This document shows positions 45,331-53,677 of a stretch of DNA of 64,000 nt, piece after piece; the first letter of the stretch is position 1; each line of letters opens with the position of its first letter. Under the pieces are notes generated by a model. It saw nothing but the letters and a program-made list of their open reading frames with translations. It had not been told where the DNA came from and ran no database searches. The translations under genes and the position numbers were made by a program. Source of the DNA: Cytophagales bacterium. GTDB lineage: Bacteria; Pseudomonadota; Gammaproteobacteria; Burkholderiales; Burkholderiaceae_C. The stretch covers positions 1-64,000 of the forward strand of contig JASGCK010000005.1 in assembly GCA_030054145.1 (NCBI GenBank). Direction: 5' to 3'.

Positions 45331-46243
45331 AGCCTTTGTCGCCGCTGCTAGGCGCGGCGGTCTTACAGCCGCTGCCGCACAGCTACACACCGCGCCCATC
45401 ATGGTCGGGCGGCGCTTGGATGCTTTGGAGGAGCGCCTTGGCGTCAAGCTGCTCGTGCGCACCACGCGGCGCGTGAGTTTGACGAACGAAGGCTCCGCGT
45501 ACCTAGAAGACTGCCAGCGCTTACTGACCGATCTTGCCGCTGCCGAGGCCAGCGTGAGCGCAGGCGGCATCAAGGCTAGCGGGCACTTGCGCGTGACTGC
45601 GCCTGCGGGCTTTGGGCGCAAGCACGTTGCGCCACTGGTCGCGGAGTTTCACCTGGCGCATCCCGATGTCACGCTATCGCTCAACCTGTCCGACCGCGTG
45701 GTGGATATGGTGGGCGAGGGCTTTGATTGCGGTGTGCGCGTGGGCGATTTGCCCGACTCATCGCTCATCTCCGTTCGGCTGGCGGACAACAGACGGCTGT
45801 GCGTGGCGTCACCGCGTTATCTTGCGCGTCACACAGCGCCGCAAACGCCGCAAGATCTGCACAGCCACGCCTGCCTCACGCTATCCAGTGATGCCTCGCA
45901 AACGCGCGGCTGGGCCTTCAAAATCGATAAAAACAAAAGCGCTGCGGCGAAGGGAAACGTCCAGTACATGAGGCCTAGCGGGCCACTCGATTGCTCGGAC
46001 GGACAAGTGCTGCACGCTTGGTGCTTAGCGGGCTATGGCATTGCGTGGCGCAGTATTTGGGAAGTGCAAAGCGATATCGCCGCAGGCAAACTGACTACGT
46101 TATTAGAAGACTATGCTGCCTTGCCCAATGGCATTTACGTGGTCTACGCACAGCGCAAACATATGCCACTGCGTTTGCAGTTGTGGGTAGATTTTTTGCG
46201 GCATCATTACGGCCTTGCCACTTACTGGAAAAAATCTTCATAA
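45308..46243 (+). CDS. LysR-type transcriptional regulator
   Basis: 311 residues. The winged-helix N-terminus reads LKQIEAFVAAARRGGLTAAAAQLHTAPIMVGRRLDALEERLGVKLLVRTTRRVSLTNEGSAYLEDC; an unusual feature is Pro-Ile-Met-Val where most family members have [SQ]-x-[VI]-[ST] at the recognition helix. The effector domain (about 95-300) has the usual RVTAPAGFGRKHVAPLVAEF start. By position it may control glcB. It closely resembles the large CrgA/YafC-like group. Effector unknown. Confidence 0.87.
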   Translation: MDKLKQIEAFVAAARRGGLTAAAAQLHTAPIMVGRRLDALEERLGVKLLVRTTRRVSLTNEGSAYLEDCQRLLTDLAAAEASVSAGGIKASGHLRVTAPAGFGRKHVAPLVAEFHLAHPDVTLSLNLSDRVVDMVGEGFDCGVRVGDLPDSSLISVRLADNRRLCVASPRYLARHTAPQTPQDLHSHACLTLSSDASQTRGWAFKIDKNKSAAAKGNVQYMRPSGPLDCSDGQVLHAWCLAGYGIAWRSIWEVQSDIAAGKLTTLLEDYAALPNGIYVVYAQRKHMPLRLQLWVDFLRHHYGLATYWKKSS

Positions 46244-46265
46244 GCCAACGGGTTTTACGCAGTCG

Positions 46266-46448
46266 TTAAACGGGCAACCGAAAGCCATTCGCACGTAAAA
46301 GTCGGGCTGTTTTGGCCGCGTTTTCCAGCAAGCGTTTCACGTCATACCCAGCTTGCGCATTCAGCTTGGCTTTTACCGCCCACAAGTCAGCCAAAATTGA
46401 ATCTTTTCTAACTTTGAGGGGTGACATTTGTTGATGTGATGTTGTCAT
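46266..46448 (-). CDS. orphan antitoxin-like small protein
   Basis: 60 residues: KVRKDSILADLWAVKAKLNAQAGYDVKRLLENAA. This follows the pattern of a family of small antitoxins (D-x-I-x-x-E/D-[VL]-W-A-x-[RK]-x-x-[LI]-x-x-x-x-x-YD) that partner with PIN toxins. The remnant antitoxin at 6.6 kb belongs to the same general type. No toxin gene lies on either side, so it is an orphan. It is squeezed between the LysR gene and def. Confidence 0.55.
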   Translation of the reverse strand: MTTSHQQMSPLKVRKDSILADLWAVKAKLNAQAGYDVKRLLENAAKTARLLRANGFRLPV

Positions 46449-46455
46449 TTCATAC

Positions 46456-46974
46456 CTAACTAGCTTCGCGCAGCGCCTCTTTCGCCTCTTTCAGCAGCTT
46501 GGTTTTGATACGCCCACGTTTCAGCGGCGACAAATACTCGACATACACCTTGCCAATTAAGTGATCCATTTCGTGTTGCACGCACACGGCAAGCAGTCCC
46601 TCGGCTTCTAGCTTGTGTGTGTCGCCGCGCTCATTTTCAAACTCAATATGAATCTGCGCATAACGCTCGACATCGCCCGAAAAACCTGGCACGGAGAGAC
46701 AGCCCTCATCGCCCACAACGACCTCGTTACTTTGCCACACCACGCGTGGATTGATAACCACCAGCGGCTGATCGCGCTCCTCGCTCACATCCATCACGAG
46801 CAGGCGCTCGTGTACATCGACCTGCGTGGCGGCAAGACCCACGCCGCTAGATTCATACATGGTCTCAATCATGTCAGCCGCCAACGTGCGAATACGCTCG
46901 TCAATTTGGGCGACGGGTTTCGCGACCTTATGCAAACGCGGGTCAGGATAGGTGAGAATATTAAGTAATGCCAT
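46456..46974 (-). CDS. def: peptide deformylase
   Basis: 172 residues from ATG 46974. Motif 1 GVGLAATQ (residues 44-51), motif 2 EGCLSVPG with metal-binding Cys92, motif 3 QHEMDHLIG with His134 and His138 binding the metal and Glu135 as the catalytic base. It removes the formyl group from nascent proteins. The frame is open far upstream into dprA, but ATG 46974 gives the normal protein length. It is divergent from dprA across 16 bases. Confidence 0.95.
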   Translation of the reverse strand: MALLNILTYPDPRLHKVAKPVAQIDERIRTLAADMIETMYESSGVGLAATQVDVHERLLVMDVSEERDQPLVVINPRVVWQSNEVVVGDEGCLSVPGFSGDVERYAQIHIEFENERGDTHKLEAEGLLAVCVQHEMDHLIGKVYVEYLSPLKRGRIKTKLLKEAKEALREAS

Positions 46975-46990
46975 AACTGCAATTTTATCG

Positions 46991-48184
46991 ATGATGGAAC
47001 AAACCGCGAACCAACAAGAACAAGCCGCTTGGCTTCGCCTCATGCTGACAGACGGCGTGGGCAACACAAGCGCACGCAAACTGCTTGCCGCCTTTGGTTT
47101 GCCAACCGCTATTTTCGAGCAATCCACCGCCGCGCTGGGGCAAGTCGTGTCCGAGCGCCAAGCGCTGGCGCTCAAGCAACTGCCCGAGGGCTTGGACAAG
47201 CAAATCGCACGGTGCGACGAGTGGCTGGCGCTTGATGCCCGCACAGACCATCGCACGCGGCGCATCGTCACGCTGGGTGATGCGCTGTATCCATCTGCAC
47301 TGCTCACGCTACCCGACCCGCCGCTGGTGCTATGGCTCTTGGGGCGTATCGACTTACTGGAAGCGCACGGCTGGCCCGCAGGCATCAGCATAGTGGGCAG
47401 TCGCAACCCGACGCAACAAGGCGATAAAAACGCCTTCGCTTTTGCCCATAGTTTTGCCGATAGCGGGTTGTGCGTGATCTCGGGCATGGCGCTTGGCATT
47501 GATGCGGCAGCGCACAGCGGCGCGTTAAGTGCGGGGCAATCAAGCGAGGAGTCCTCGCGCGAATCGCTGCTCACCATCGCGGTAGTGGGCACGGGACTTG
47601 ACCGCGTCTATCCCAAACAAAATTTAGAACTCGCGCACCGCATCGCCGACCACGGCTTGGTGGTGAGCGAGTTTCAGCTGGGCTCGCCGCCTGCTGCTGC
47701 CAACTTTCCCAAACGCAATCGCTTGATTGCCGCGCTGGGCTTGGGCACGCTGGTGGTGGAGGCCGCGCTGCAATCAGGCTCGCTCATTACCGCGCGTGAA
47801 TGCCTAGAAGTTGGCAAAGACGTGTTCGCCATTCCAGGCTCGATTCACATTGCCCAAAGCAAAGGCTGCCACGCGCTCATCAAGCAAGGCGCAAAGCTGG
47901 TGGAGTCTGCGGCGGATGTACTGGAAGAGTTGCGAATTGAGAGAGGCACGCGCGCAGGCCATACGGAGCAAGGCTTGCGCGGCACATCGGCGGGGGCACA
48001 CATTTCACCCACTCACGCCCAGCATCCCTTGGTTCTGGCAATGGGTTTTGATCCCGTGAGCTTCGATGTGCTGCAAGCGCGTGTGGACATAGACGCAGCC
48101 GCGCTGCAAGTGCAGCTTTTGGAGTTAGAGCTGGACAACGTGATCTTGCGCGTGCCAGGCGGGCTGTATCAGGTGGCGTTATGA
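46991..48184 (+). CDS. dprA: DNA-processing protein DprA
   Basis: 397 residues from ATG 46991 (a second ATG follows directly). An N-terminal HhH/SAM-like region ([19 protein letters not shown]) precedes the Rossmann core: [83 protein letters not shown] and [25 protein letters not shown]-terminal winged helix follows (about 330-397). DprA loads RecA on incoming single-stranded DNA in natural transformation; pilT in the window fits. Order def / dprA is conserved across bacteria, usually with fmt next to def. Confidence 0.93.
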   Translation: MMEQTANQQEQAAWLRLMLTDGVGNTSARKLLAAFGLPTAIFEQSTAALGQVVSERQALALKQLPEGLDKQIARCDEWLALDARTDHRTRRIVTLGDALYPSALLTLPDPPLVLWLLGRIDLLEAHGWPAGISIVGSRNPTQQGDKNAFAFAHSFADSGLCVISGMALGIDAAAHSGALSAGQSSEESSRESLLTIAVVGTGLDRVYPKQNLELAHRIADHGLVVSEFQLGSPPAAANFPKRNRLIAALGLGTLVVEAALQSGSLITARECLEVGKDVFAIPGSIHIAQSKGCHALIKQGAKLVESAADVLEELRIERGTRAGHTEQGLRGTSAGAHISPTHAQHPLVLAMGFDPVSFDVLQARVDIDAAALQVQLLELELDNVILRVPGGLYQVAL

Positions 48185-48232
48185 TGCGCATCAATCGTAC
48201 GCATTAACTGATCACATCATCTGCCACACGCC

Positions 48233-48481
48233 ATGCAACTCACCTTTGATATCCAAGCACCTAAACGCGCGACTAATTTATCGATTAACAGCGACTTGCT
48301 CAAGCAAGCCAAAGAGATCGGCATCAACATTTCGCAGTTTGTTGAGCGTTCACTTGGCGAGCAGGTGAAACGCCATAAAAATGCGCAATGGCTGCGCGAA
48401 AACCGAGAAGCAATTCAAGGTTACAACGCGGAGGTTGAACGCATTGGCGTATTTGGCGACAGTTGGCGCGGGAAGCTTTGA
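48233..48481 (+). CDS. ccdA: CcdA-type antitoxin with deleted partner
   Basis: 82 residues. The N-terminal RHH domain (KRATNLSINSDLLKQAKEIGINISQFVERSL) and the C-terminal helix (WLRENREAIQGYNAEVERIGVFGDSWR) are clear CcdA features; the tail contacts CcdB. The gene appears complete. Its stop codon overlaps the first codon of a ccdB remnant that has lost its N-terminal half, so it is now an antitoxin without a working toxin. Confidence 0.8.
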   Translation: MQLTFDIQAPKRATNLSINSDLLKQAKEIGINISQFVERSLGEQVKRHKNAQWLRENREAIQGYNAEVERIGVFGDSWRGKL

Positions 48482-48624
48482 AGATAGACGGCATTGACTA
48501 CATCGTGCTGGCCCAACAAATTAGTGCGATGCCCAGCCAAGCAATTGGCAACTCGAACGCCGACTTTAGTAATCAGCAACACATCATCGTGGCAGCGGTA
48601 GATGCGGTTCTCTCAGGACTATAG
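48478..48624 (+). pseudogene. ccdB toxin remnant lacking its N-terminal half
   Basis: The frame from TTG 48478 reads LKIDGIDYIVLAQQISAMPS and ends in QHIIVAAVDAVLSGL. This is the C-terminal half of CcdB ([VI]DG..Y.V...Q[LI]AAIP......I..A.D....G[LIV]). The roughly 55 residues before it, including the membrane-like first strands that contact gyrase, are absent. The remnant joins precisely at the ccdA stop. The end is intact and similar to the full ccdB at 59.6 kb. Confidence 0.75.
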
Positions 48625-48634
48625 AATAGCCGCC

Positions 48635-49039
48635 GTGTCACGCCCCACCCACCTACTTCACTTCTTGCAATACGCTCGTCGCTCTCACCGATTGATTCAA
48701 TCAGTGGCGCTGGCGTTTGTGCTGAGTTTGTGCGCGGCTATTGCCTCGCCCGTGGTGCAAGCGCAGTCGCTCTCGCCCGACCAGCAGTTCATTTGTTTAG
48801 GCACTGGCGGCATGAAGCTGGTGACGTTTGCCGCCGACGGCACGGCGCAAGATGCGCAAATAGCGCATACGCTAGACTGCCCGCTGTGTCTGGCTTTGCA
48901 GGCACCATCGCCCGCAATCCAAGCGCGGCAAAGCCTGCCAGCCATCCCTCATGCGCAGCCCCTGTGGATAAGGGTCAGCGCAGCAATCATCTTTGAAAAC
49001 CGCACTCCGCCTGCGCGTGCGCCGCCTCTCGCATCTTAA
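48635..49039 (+). CDS. DUF2946-like secreted protein
   Basis: 134 residues from GTG 48635; an ATG at 48602 is in frame but overlaps the ccdB remnant. A hydrophobic signal segment (HRLIQSVALAFVLSLCAAIASPVVQAQS) is followed by a short mature part with LDCPLCLALQAPSPA, whose Cys-x-x-Cys is typical of DUF2946, found beside copper genes. The C-terminus is proline-rich. Downstream lies a copper chaperone of the PCuAC family, supporting a copper link (inference). Confidence 0.6.
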   Translation: MSRPTHLLHFLQYARRSHRLIQSVALAFVLSLCAAIASPVVQAQSLSPDQQFICLGTGGMKLVTFAADGTAQDAQIAHTLDCPLCLALQAPSPAIQARQSLPAIPHAQPLWIRVSAAIIFENRTPPARAPPLAS

Positions 49040-49070
49040 AAAAAACTAAGGGCATTTTTGCCAATGCGTC

Positions 49071-49090
49071 ATTCCCGCGAAGGCGGGAAT
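49071..49090. repeat. short palindromic repeat ATTCCCGC-GAAG-GCGGGAAT
   Basis: An 8-bp stem with a GAAG loop, the widespread element CGTCATTCCCGCGAAGGCGGGAATCC. It lies in the leader of the copper-chaperone gene. If the upstream in-frame ATG at 49058 were used, the element would be translated as RHSREGGNP, a peptide commonly created by this repeat. I therefore place the gene start downstream at 49124. Confidence 0.8.
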
Positions 49091-49123
49091 CCACAACCTG
49101 AACAATTACACAAAGAACACACT

Positions 49124-49618
49124 ATGTTTCAAACTATCCTCTCATGCGTTGCGACAACGCTACTACTTGCGAGCAGCGCTTTTGCTCACCCCGACGCAGC
49201 CCACGTTGACGTTGAAGGCGCGTGGGTTCGCGCTACGGTTGCAGGTCAATCAGGCACGGGCGGCTTTATGAAGCTGACCGCGCATGAAGACTTGCGCTTA
49301 GTCGGCTTGACAACGCCTGTGGCCGCTATTGCTGAAGTTCACGAAATGAAAATGGGCGCCAACAATGTGATGGAAATGCGCGCCGTCAGCGGTCTAGGCC
49401 TGCCCAAAGGCAAAGCGGTGGAACTCAAGCCTGGCGGCTATCACCTGATGCTGATGAACCTCAAGCAACCGCTTGCCAAAGGCAGCACCGTGCCTGTGAC
49501 GCTGTTGTTTCAGGATGCCAAGGGCACACAGTCTCGCTTGCAAGTCACGCTTCCCGTGGAGTTAGCACCCGTGCAAGGCACTGGCGCTAAGCCCGCCCAG
49601 CATAGACACGCGCATTAA
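49124..49618 (+). CDS. periplasmic copper chaperone, PCu(A)C family
   Basis: 164 residues from ATG 49124, after the repeat. Signal peptide ends near residue 20 (SAFA). The copper motif is present: HEMKMGANNVMEMRAV, then LPKGKAVELKPGGYHLMLMNL, matching H-x-M...M...GGxHLMLM. The C-terminus ends AQHRHAH, a His-rich tail that may bind metal. The protein would deliver Cu(I) to cytochrome oxidase. Neighbours are a DUF2946 protein and a short TonB-like ORF. Confidence 0.88.
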   Translation: MFQTILSCVATTLLLASSAFAHPDAAHVDVEGAWVRATVAGQSGTGGFMKLTAHEDLRLVGLTTPVAAIAEVHEMKMGANNVMEMRAVSGLGLPKGKAVELKPGGYHLMLMNLKQPLAKGSTVPVTLLFQDAKGTQSRLQVTLPVELAPVQGTGAKPAQHRHAH

Positions 49619-49629
49619 GGGCTAGCGCT

Positions 49630-49968
49630 TTGTTAATCAAAACGAGCACGGACGACAGCCTTTGGACGGTGGTGCTGCGGTGCTCGTTTTTTAAAGGCGA
49701 AATCAAATCCGCCAAAGTGCTGCGCAGCTGCGGCAACAAAAAGTTTGACGCACAAGCAGTCAAAGAAACGCTAGGCAGGCACGCGCCTGAAGCGGCGTTT
49801 GGCACAAGTCGCCACGAGTACTGGCGCACGCTGACTTGGACCATGCCCAAAGGCGCACCTTATGGCGCGCCGCATTTGCCGCCCAAGCTTGCCGAGCCTT
49901 GCGTGCTGGTGGGTGTGCCGTTTGAAATTGTTACGGGCATGAGTGCGCCCGCAGCTTTCGGCGGTTAA
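49630..49968 (+). CDS. short TonB-C-terminus-like protein, possibly a fragment
   Basis: 112 codons from a TTG, with no convincing ribosome-binding site. The segment SAKVLRSCGNKKFDAQAVKETLGRHAPEAAF resembles the G-x-[FV]-D-x-x-A-[LV] strand-helix unit of TonB C-terminal domains, but no signal peptide or membrane anchor is present. It could be a remnant of a larger TonB-like gene or a cytoplasmic protein. It starts 12 bases after the copper chaperone gene and converges with panC. Confidence 0.4.
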   Translation: MLIKTSTDDSLWTVVLRCSFFKGEIKSAKVLRSCGNKKFDAQAVKETLGRHAPEAAFGTSRHEYWRTLTWTMPKGAPYGAPHLPPKLAEPCVLVGVPFEIVTGMSAPAAFGG

Positions 49969-50801
49969 AACTCAAGGTTATCAATCAAGCGCGTTTTGCC
50001 AAGCTTGGCCGCGCCTAGCACCACCCACGGCTCACGCTGTGCGGGGTCAATTGCCCGCAAGCCTTGCTGGGTGCGGATTGTGAGATAGTCTGGCTGCCAG
50101 CCCTTATTCCGCATGGTCTCTAGGGCATCCGCCTCTATTTTTTGAATGTTTGCTTGTGGCATCAAAGCCGCCTCGGTCATCGCCCGCAGTGTTTGCGATA
50201 AACCTACGGCAGCTTGCCGCTCATCCGCGCTCAAGTAACGATTGCGTGAGCTAAGCGCCAGACCATCGTCCGCCCGCAGCGTCTCGCCCGCCACAATGGT
50301 AATTGGCAGCGCAAACTGCCGCGCCATGCCGCGAATCACGGCGAGCTGTTGGTAATCTTTTTTGCCAAACACCGCCACGTCGGGCTGCACGATTTGGAAC
50401 AGCTTCATCACCACCGTACACACGCCCGTAAAAAATCCTGGGCGGAATTCGCCTTCCAACTTGTCCGCAAGCTCAGGCGTTGGATGGACTTTGTAGGTCT
50501 GCGGCTCAGGGTAGAGTTCCGCTTCATTTGGCGCAAAGAGCAGGTCGCAGCCCGCATCCGTCAAGGCTTGCACGTCGTCGTCCCACGTGCGTGGATACGA
50601 GTCAAAATCTTCGTGCGGCAAAAATTGCAAGCGATTCACAAAAATGCTGGCGATGGTGATGTCGCTGCTCGCTTTAGCCTGCGCAATCAACGCCAAGTGC
50701 CCCGCGTGCAAGTTGCCCATAGTCGGCACAAAGCCGCGCGTGAGATGTTTGCGCTCGTCAAGATAAGCACGTAACTGCGTGCTGGTGTGAAAGATTTTCA
50801 T
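49965..50801 (-). CDS. panC: pantothenate synthetase
   Basis: 278 residues from ATG 50801. HIGH-like motif FVPTMGNLHAGHLALIAQA, then FGKKDYQQLAVIRGM, DGLALSSRNRYLSADER (KMSKS equivalent) and the C-terminal LGAAKLGKTRLIDNL. It joins pantoate and beta-alanine using ATP. It follows panB by 11 bases. The beta-alanine supplier panD is broken in this window, which leaves the beta-alanine source open. Confidence 0.94.
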   Translation of the reverse strand: MKIFHTSTQLRAYLDERKHLTRGFVPTMGNLHAGHLALIAQAKASSDITIASIFVNRLQFLPHEDFDSYPRTWDDDVQALTDAGCDLLFAPNEAELYPEPQTYKVHPTPELADKLEGEFRPGFFTGVCTVVMKLFQIVQPDVAVFGKKDYQQLAVIRGMARQFALPITIVAGETLRADDGLALSSRNRYLSADERQAAVGLSQTLRAMTEAALMPQANIQKIEADALETMRNKGWQPDYLTIRTQQGLRAIDPAQREPWVVLGAAKLGKTRLIDNLEF

Positions 50802-50812
50802 GTGTGACCGAA

Positions 50813-51733
50813 CTACCAAGCGTGGCGTTTGTTATCTGGAAACGTACCCGCTTTGACTGCCTGCACATACGCGGCGAACGCGCCTTGAATGCTCTTCGAT
50901 TCATTGCGCTCATCAGCCATAAAGTTATGCACGAAGCGCGGCATCTTCCCAAGGTTCATGCCCAGCATATCGTGCAGCACCAGCACCTGCCCGTCGCAGC
51001 CTGTGCCTGCGCCAATGCCAATCGTCATGCAGGTGGTGAGCAGCTCGGTCAGCCGCGCCGCAAGGCTTGCAGGCACCATCTCCAGCACCAACATTTGTGC
51101 GCCTGCGGCCTCTAACGCCAGCGCGTCAGCAATCAATTGCTCCGCCGCCGCATCGTCCTTGCCTTGCACGCGGTAGCCGCCCAGCGCGTGTACCGTTTGC
51201 GGCGTGAGTCCCAAATGCGCACACACAGGAATGCCGCGCTCGACTAAAAACTTAACCGTTGCCGTTGTCCAGCCGCCGCCCTCTAGCTTGACCATGTGTG
51301 CGCCTGCCTGCATCAGCGCTGCGCTACTTTCAAACGCTTGTTCGGGATTTTGGTGATACGCACCAAACGGCAAATCGCCAATCAGCCACGCTGTGCCTTG
51401 CCCGCTCGCGCTCATGCGGTGCAAGCCGCGCGATACGCTGGCAACGTGATAGCACATGGTCTCCAGACTCACGCCCGTGGTGCTGGGCAAGCCTTGGCAC
51501 ACCATGCCCAGCGAGTCGCCAACCAAGATGCACTCCACGCCGCCCGCGTCCGCCACCGCCGCAAAAGTCGCGTCGTAGGCGGTGACCATCGTGATCTTTT
51601 CGCCGCGTGCGTGCAGCTCGCGCAGGCGCGGCAAACTAATCGGCTTGCGCGGCGCGGCGGGCGTGAGTTTGCCCGCGCCATAAACACCCGCTTCCATCCC
51701 AGACGATGGGCCACTGTTGGTTTGATTGGTCAT
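50813..51733 (-). CDS. panB: 3-methyl-2-oxobutanoate hydroxymethyltransferase
   Basis: 306 residues, about 40 longer at the N-terminus than E. coli PanB because of a Gly/Pro-rich extension. TIM-barrel motifs: [98 protein letters not shown]. It adds a hydroxymethyl group to 2-oxoisovalerate in pantothenate synthesis. The start ATG overlaps the glcF stop (ATGA). Confidence 0.94.
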   Translation of the reverse strand: MTNQTNSGPSSGMEAGVYGAGKLTPAAPRKPISLPRLRELHARGEKITMVTAYDATFAAVADAGGVECILVGDSLGMVCQGLPSTTGVSLETMCYHVASVSRGLHRMSASGQGTAWLIGDLPFGAYHQNPEQAFESSAALMQAGAHMVKLEGGGWTTATVKFLVERGIPVCAHLGLTPQTVHALGGYRVQGKDDAAAEQLIADALALEAAGAQMLVLEMVPASLAARLTELLTTCMTIGIGAGTGCDGQVLVLHDMLGMNLGKMPRFVHNFMADERNESKSIQGAFAAYVQAVKAGTFPDNKRHAW

Positions 51734-53022
51734 GATTTTTCTCCACTAGTCATCGCATCATCCAGCACTTCAATCCAGTGCCTAACAGGAATATGTGAGC
51801 CACTTTGCAAATGCGTGATGCAGCCCACGTTGGCGCTGATGATCACATCCGCTTCGGGCAAGGCCTCCAGTTTGCGGTCGCGCAGCGTGCTAGCAATGTC
51901 TGGATTGAGCACCGAGTACGTGCCCGCCGAGCCGCAGCACAAGTGCGACTCCAGCGGTGCAACCTGCACATCAAAACCCAATTCGCGCAAATATTTTTCT
52001 ACGCCGCCTTTAAGCTTTTGCCCATGCTGCAAAGTGCAAGGCGGGTGGTAGGCGAGGCGCGGTAAGCCCCCGTTCGCCCTGAGCTTGTCGAAGGGTTGCC
52101 TTGTTGAGGCTTCGACAGGTTCAGCCCGAACGGACGTTAATTGCTTAACGAACTCTGGCAACATATTTGGCAACAGCTCGCTCAAATCTACCGTCAACTC
52201 AGCAATGCGTTTGGCTTTGGCCGCATACGCGGGATCATCGGCCAGCACGTGACCGTAGTCCTTGACCATCACGCCGCAGCCCGAGGCATTCATCACGATG
52301 TGCTCTGCGCCGCTCTCAATCGCAGGCCACCACGCGTCAATGTTGGCACGCATTTGCGTCTTCGCCGCCGCTTGATCGTTCAAGTGAAAGTGAATCGCGC
52401 CGCAGCACGTGGCAGTTGATACAACCAGCGTTTGAATGCCCGCCGCATCCAAAACGCGAGCCGTTGCTACATTGATATTGGGCAACATGGCAGGCTGCAC
52501 GCATCCCGCCAGCATGATGATTTTTCGCGCATGGGTGCGGCTTGGCAGGGCACGCACAGCTTGCCTTGCAGGAACCTTCGCCTGCAAAGCCTTTGGTAGC
52601 AAGCCTCGCACGGCCTGCCCTAGTTTCATCGCAGGCGCAAACAGCGGCGAATTGAGTCCGTGCCGCAACGCCCCGCGTACCAAGCGCTCGGAGAGCGGAC
52701 GCGCCACTTTGCGGTCCACAATCTTGCGCCCAATGTCCACCAAATGCCCGTACTGCACGCCGCTGGGGCAAGTCGATTCGCAGTTGCGGCAAGTCAGGCA
52801 GCGGTCTAAATGTTGCTGCGTTTTGCGCGTGGGCGCTTCACCTTCCAGCACCTGCTTAATAAGGTAAATGCGGCCGCGCGGGCCATCTAGCTCGTCGCCC
52901 AGCAATTGATAAGTCGGACAAGTCGCCGTGCAAAACCCGCAGTGGACGCACTTGCCCAAAATGGCTTTAGCGGCCATGCCGTCGGGCGTGTCTTGGTATT
53001 CGGGGGCTAGTGTGGTTTGCAT
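51730..53022 (-). CDS. glcF: glycolate oxidase iron-sulfur subunit with in-frame REP insertion
   Basis: 430 residues from ATG 53022. Two 4Fe-4S clusters are bound by [14 protein letters not shown] and [16 protein letters not shown] near the N-terminus; two CCG-type domains follow ([15 protein letters not shown] near the C-terminus). GlcF passes electrons from glycolate to quinone. Residues about 297-318 ([20 protein letters not shown]) are not found in ordinary GlcF and are encoded by the REP-like element at 52070-52133; the frame stays open. The gene lies downstream of ptuB and overlaps panB. Confidence 0.92.
   Translation of the reverse strand: MQTTLAPEYQDTPDGMAAKAILGKCVHCGFCTATCPTYQLLGDELDGPRGRIYLIKQVLEGEAPTRKTQQHLDRCLTCRNCESTCPSGVQYGHLVDIGRKIVDRKVARPLSERLVRGALRHGLNSPLFAPAMKLGQAVRGLLPKALQAKVPARQAVRALPSRTHARKIIMLAGCVQPAMLPNINVATARVLDAAGIQTLVVSTATCCGAIHFHLNDQAAAKTQMRANIDAWWPAIESGAEHIVMNASGCGVMVKDYGHVLADDPAYAAKAKRIAELTVDLSELLPNMLPEFVKQLTSVRAEPVEASTRQPFDKLRANGGLPRLAYHPPCTLQHGQKLKGGVEKYLRELGFDVQVAPLESHLCCGSAGTYSVLNPDIASTLRDRKLEALPEADVIISANVGCITHLQSGSHIPVRHWIEVLDDAMTSGEKS
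52070..52133. repeat. REP-like palindromic element inside glcF
   Basis: 64 bases with arms CCGTTCGCCCTGAGCTTGTC and GACAGGTTCAGCCCGAACGG. It is the same family as the copies between sucC-sucD and inside glcE. It is inserted in frame in the glcF coding sequence and translated on the minus strand as VRAEPVEA...FDKLRANG, a peptide typical of this repeat. Confidence 0.85.
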
Positions 53023-53032
53023 AAGTCGCTCG

Positions 53033-53665
53033 TCAATAGGGAGTGATTGCCAGCCGTGCTCGCGCCGTGCCAGGGAACGCCTCAATGAGGCGGGACTGCA
53101 TATCAGCATCGTCCGCAAATACCGTCATCCAAATCGACCAATGACCATGCCCCGTCACCGTTTTTATTGCAAGCGGACGGGCTGCTTCATCAATTTCAAT
53201 CATTCGTTTTGCTGCAACGGCTTTATCCCATGCCTCAATTCGATCATCCCATCGGTGTCCGTTGTCGTCTTTTGGTTGTTTATTTAATCCAACCAAGTTG
53301 AGCAAACATTGGACTTGTAAGGCTGTACTGTCATTCAATTTTGGATTCGGTTTTAGCGCGCCATCTTCACGGTAGATCAGCGCGTGGAAAGTATTATCGG
53401 TATCAGGCCAAAGACACTGGTCATGAACAAGTGCCTTTGCGCCTTTCGTACTATTGCAATCCATGCAAGCCAATAAAAAATTAGACCACTCTAGCGCTCT
53501 ATCCGCATCATTCGATTTTGGCGATATGTGCTCAACCGCAATACCAGTAGCAATCCAGCGCTCGCAATAGCTGCAGTAGCGCCCTAAGCGCGCCTTTAAA
53601 TAGGGCGCAGCTTCTTTGTAATGAGCAAAAATATGTGGCACTTCACCGCGTTCAACTGGACGCAT
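53033..53665 (-). CDS. ptuB: HNH endonuclease, PtuB-like (Septu defence)
   Basis: 210 residues. HNH/zinc features: CSYCE (Cys31, Cys34), VEHISPKS (His46 as catalytic residue), WSNFLLACMDCNSTKG (Asn62, Cys67, Cys70). This pattern is typical of the TIGR02646/PtuB family, the nuclease partner of PtuA ATPase in Septu and in retron Ec78. It starts 12 bases after the ptuA stop, preceded by AGGGGCG. Likely cleaves nucleic acids on phage infection. Lower GC than flanking glcF and glcE suggests transfer. Confidence 0.8.
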   Translation of the reverse strand: MRPVERGEVPHIFAHYKEAAPYLKARLGRYCSYCERWIATGIAVEHISPKSNDADRALEWSNFLLACMDCNSTKGAKALVHDQCLWPDTDNTFHALIYREDGALKPNPKLNDSTALQVQCLLNLVGLNKQPKDDNGHRWDDRIEAWDKAVAAKRMIEIDEAARPLAIKTVTGHGHWSIWMTVFADDADMQSRLIEAFPGTARARLAITPY

Positions 53666-53677
53666 AACAATCGCCCC

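Noticed and set aside
46975..47592. N-terminal extension of peptide deformylase
   Set aside because: The added 206 codons are antisense to dprA and have no similarity to Def.
49058..49123. Upstream start of the copper-chaperone gene
   Set aside because: Would translate the palindromic repeat (RHSREGGNP) before the signal peptide. ATG 49124 gives a normal secretion signal.
51296..52051. 251-codon plus-strand frame opposite panB and glcF
   Set aside because: Antisense shadow of well-supported genes, with Arg/His-rich random composition.
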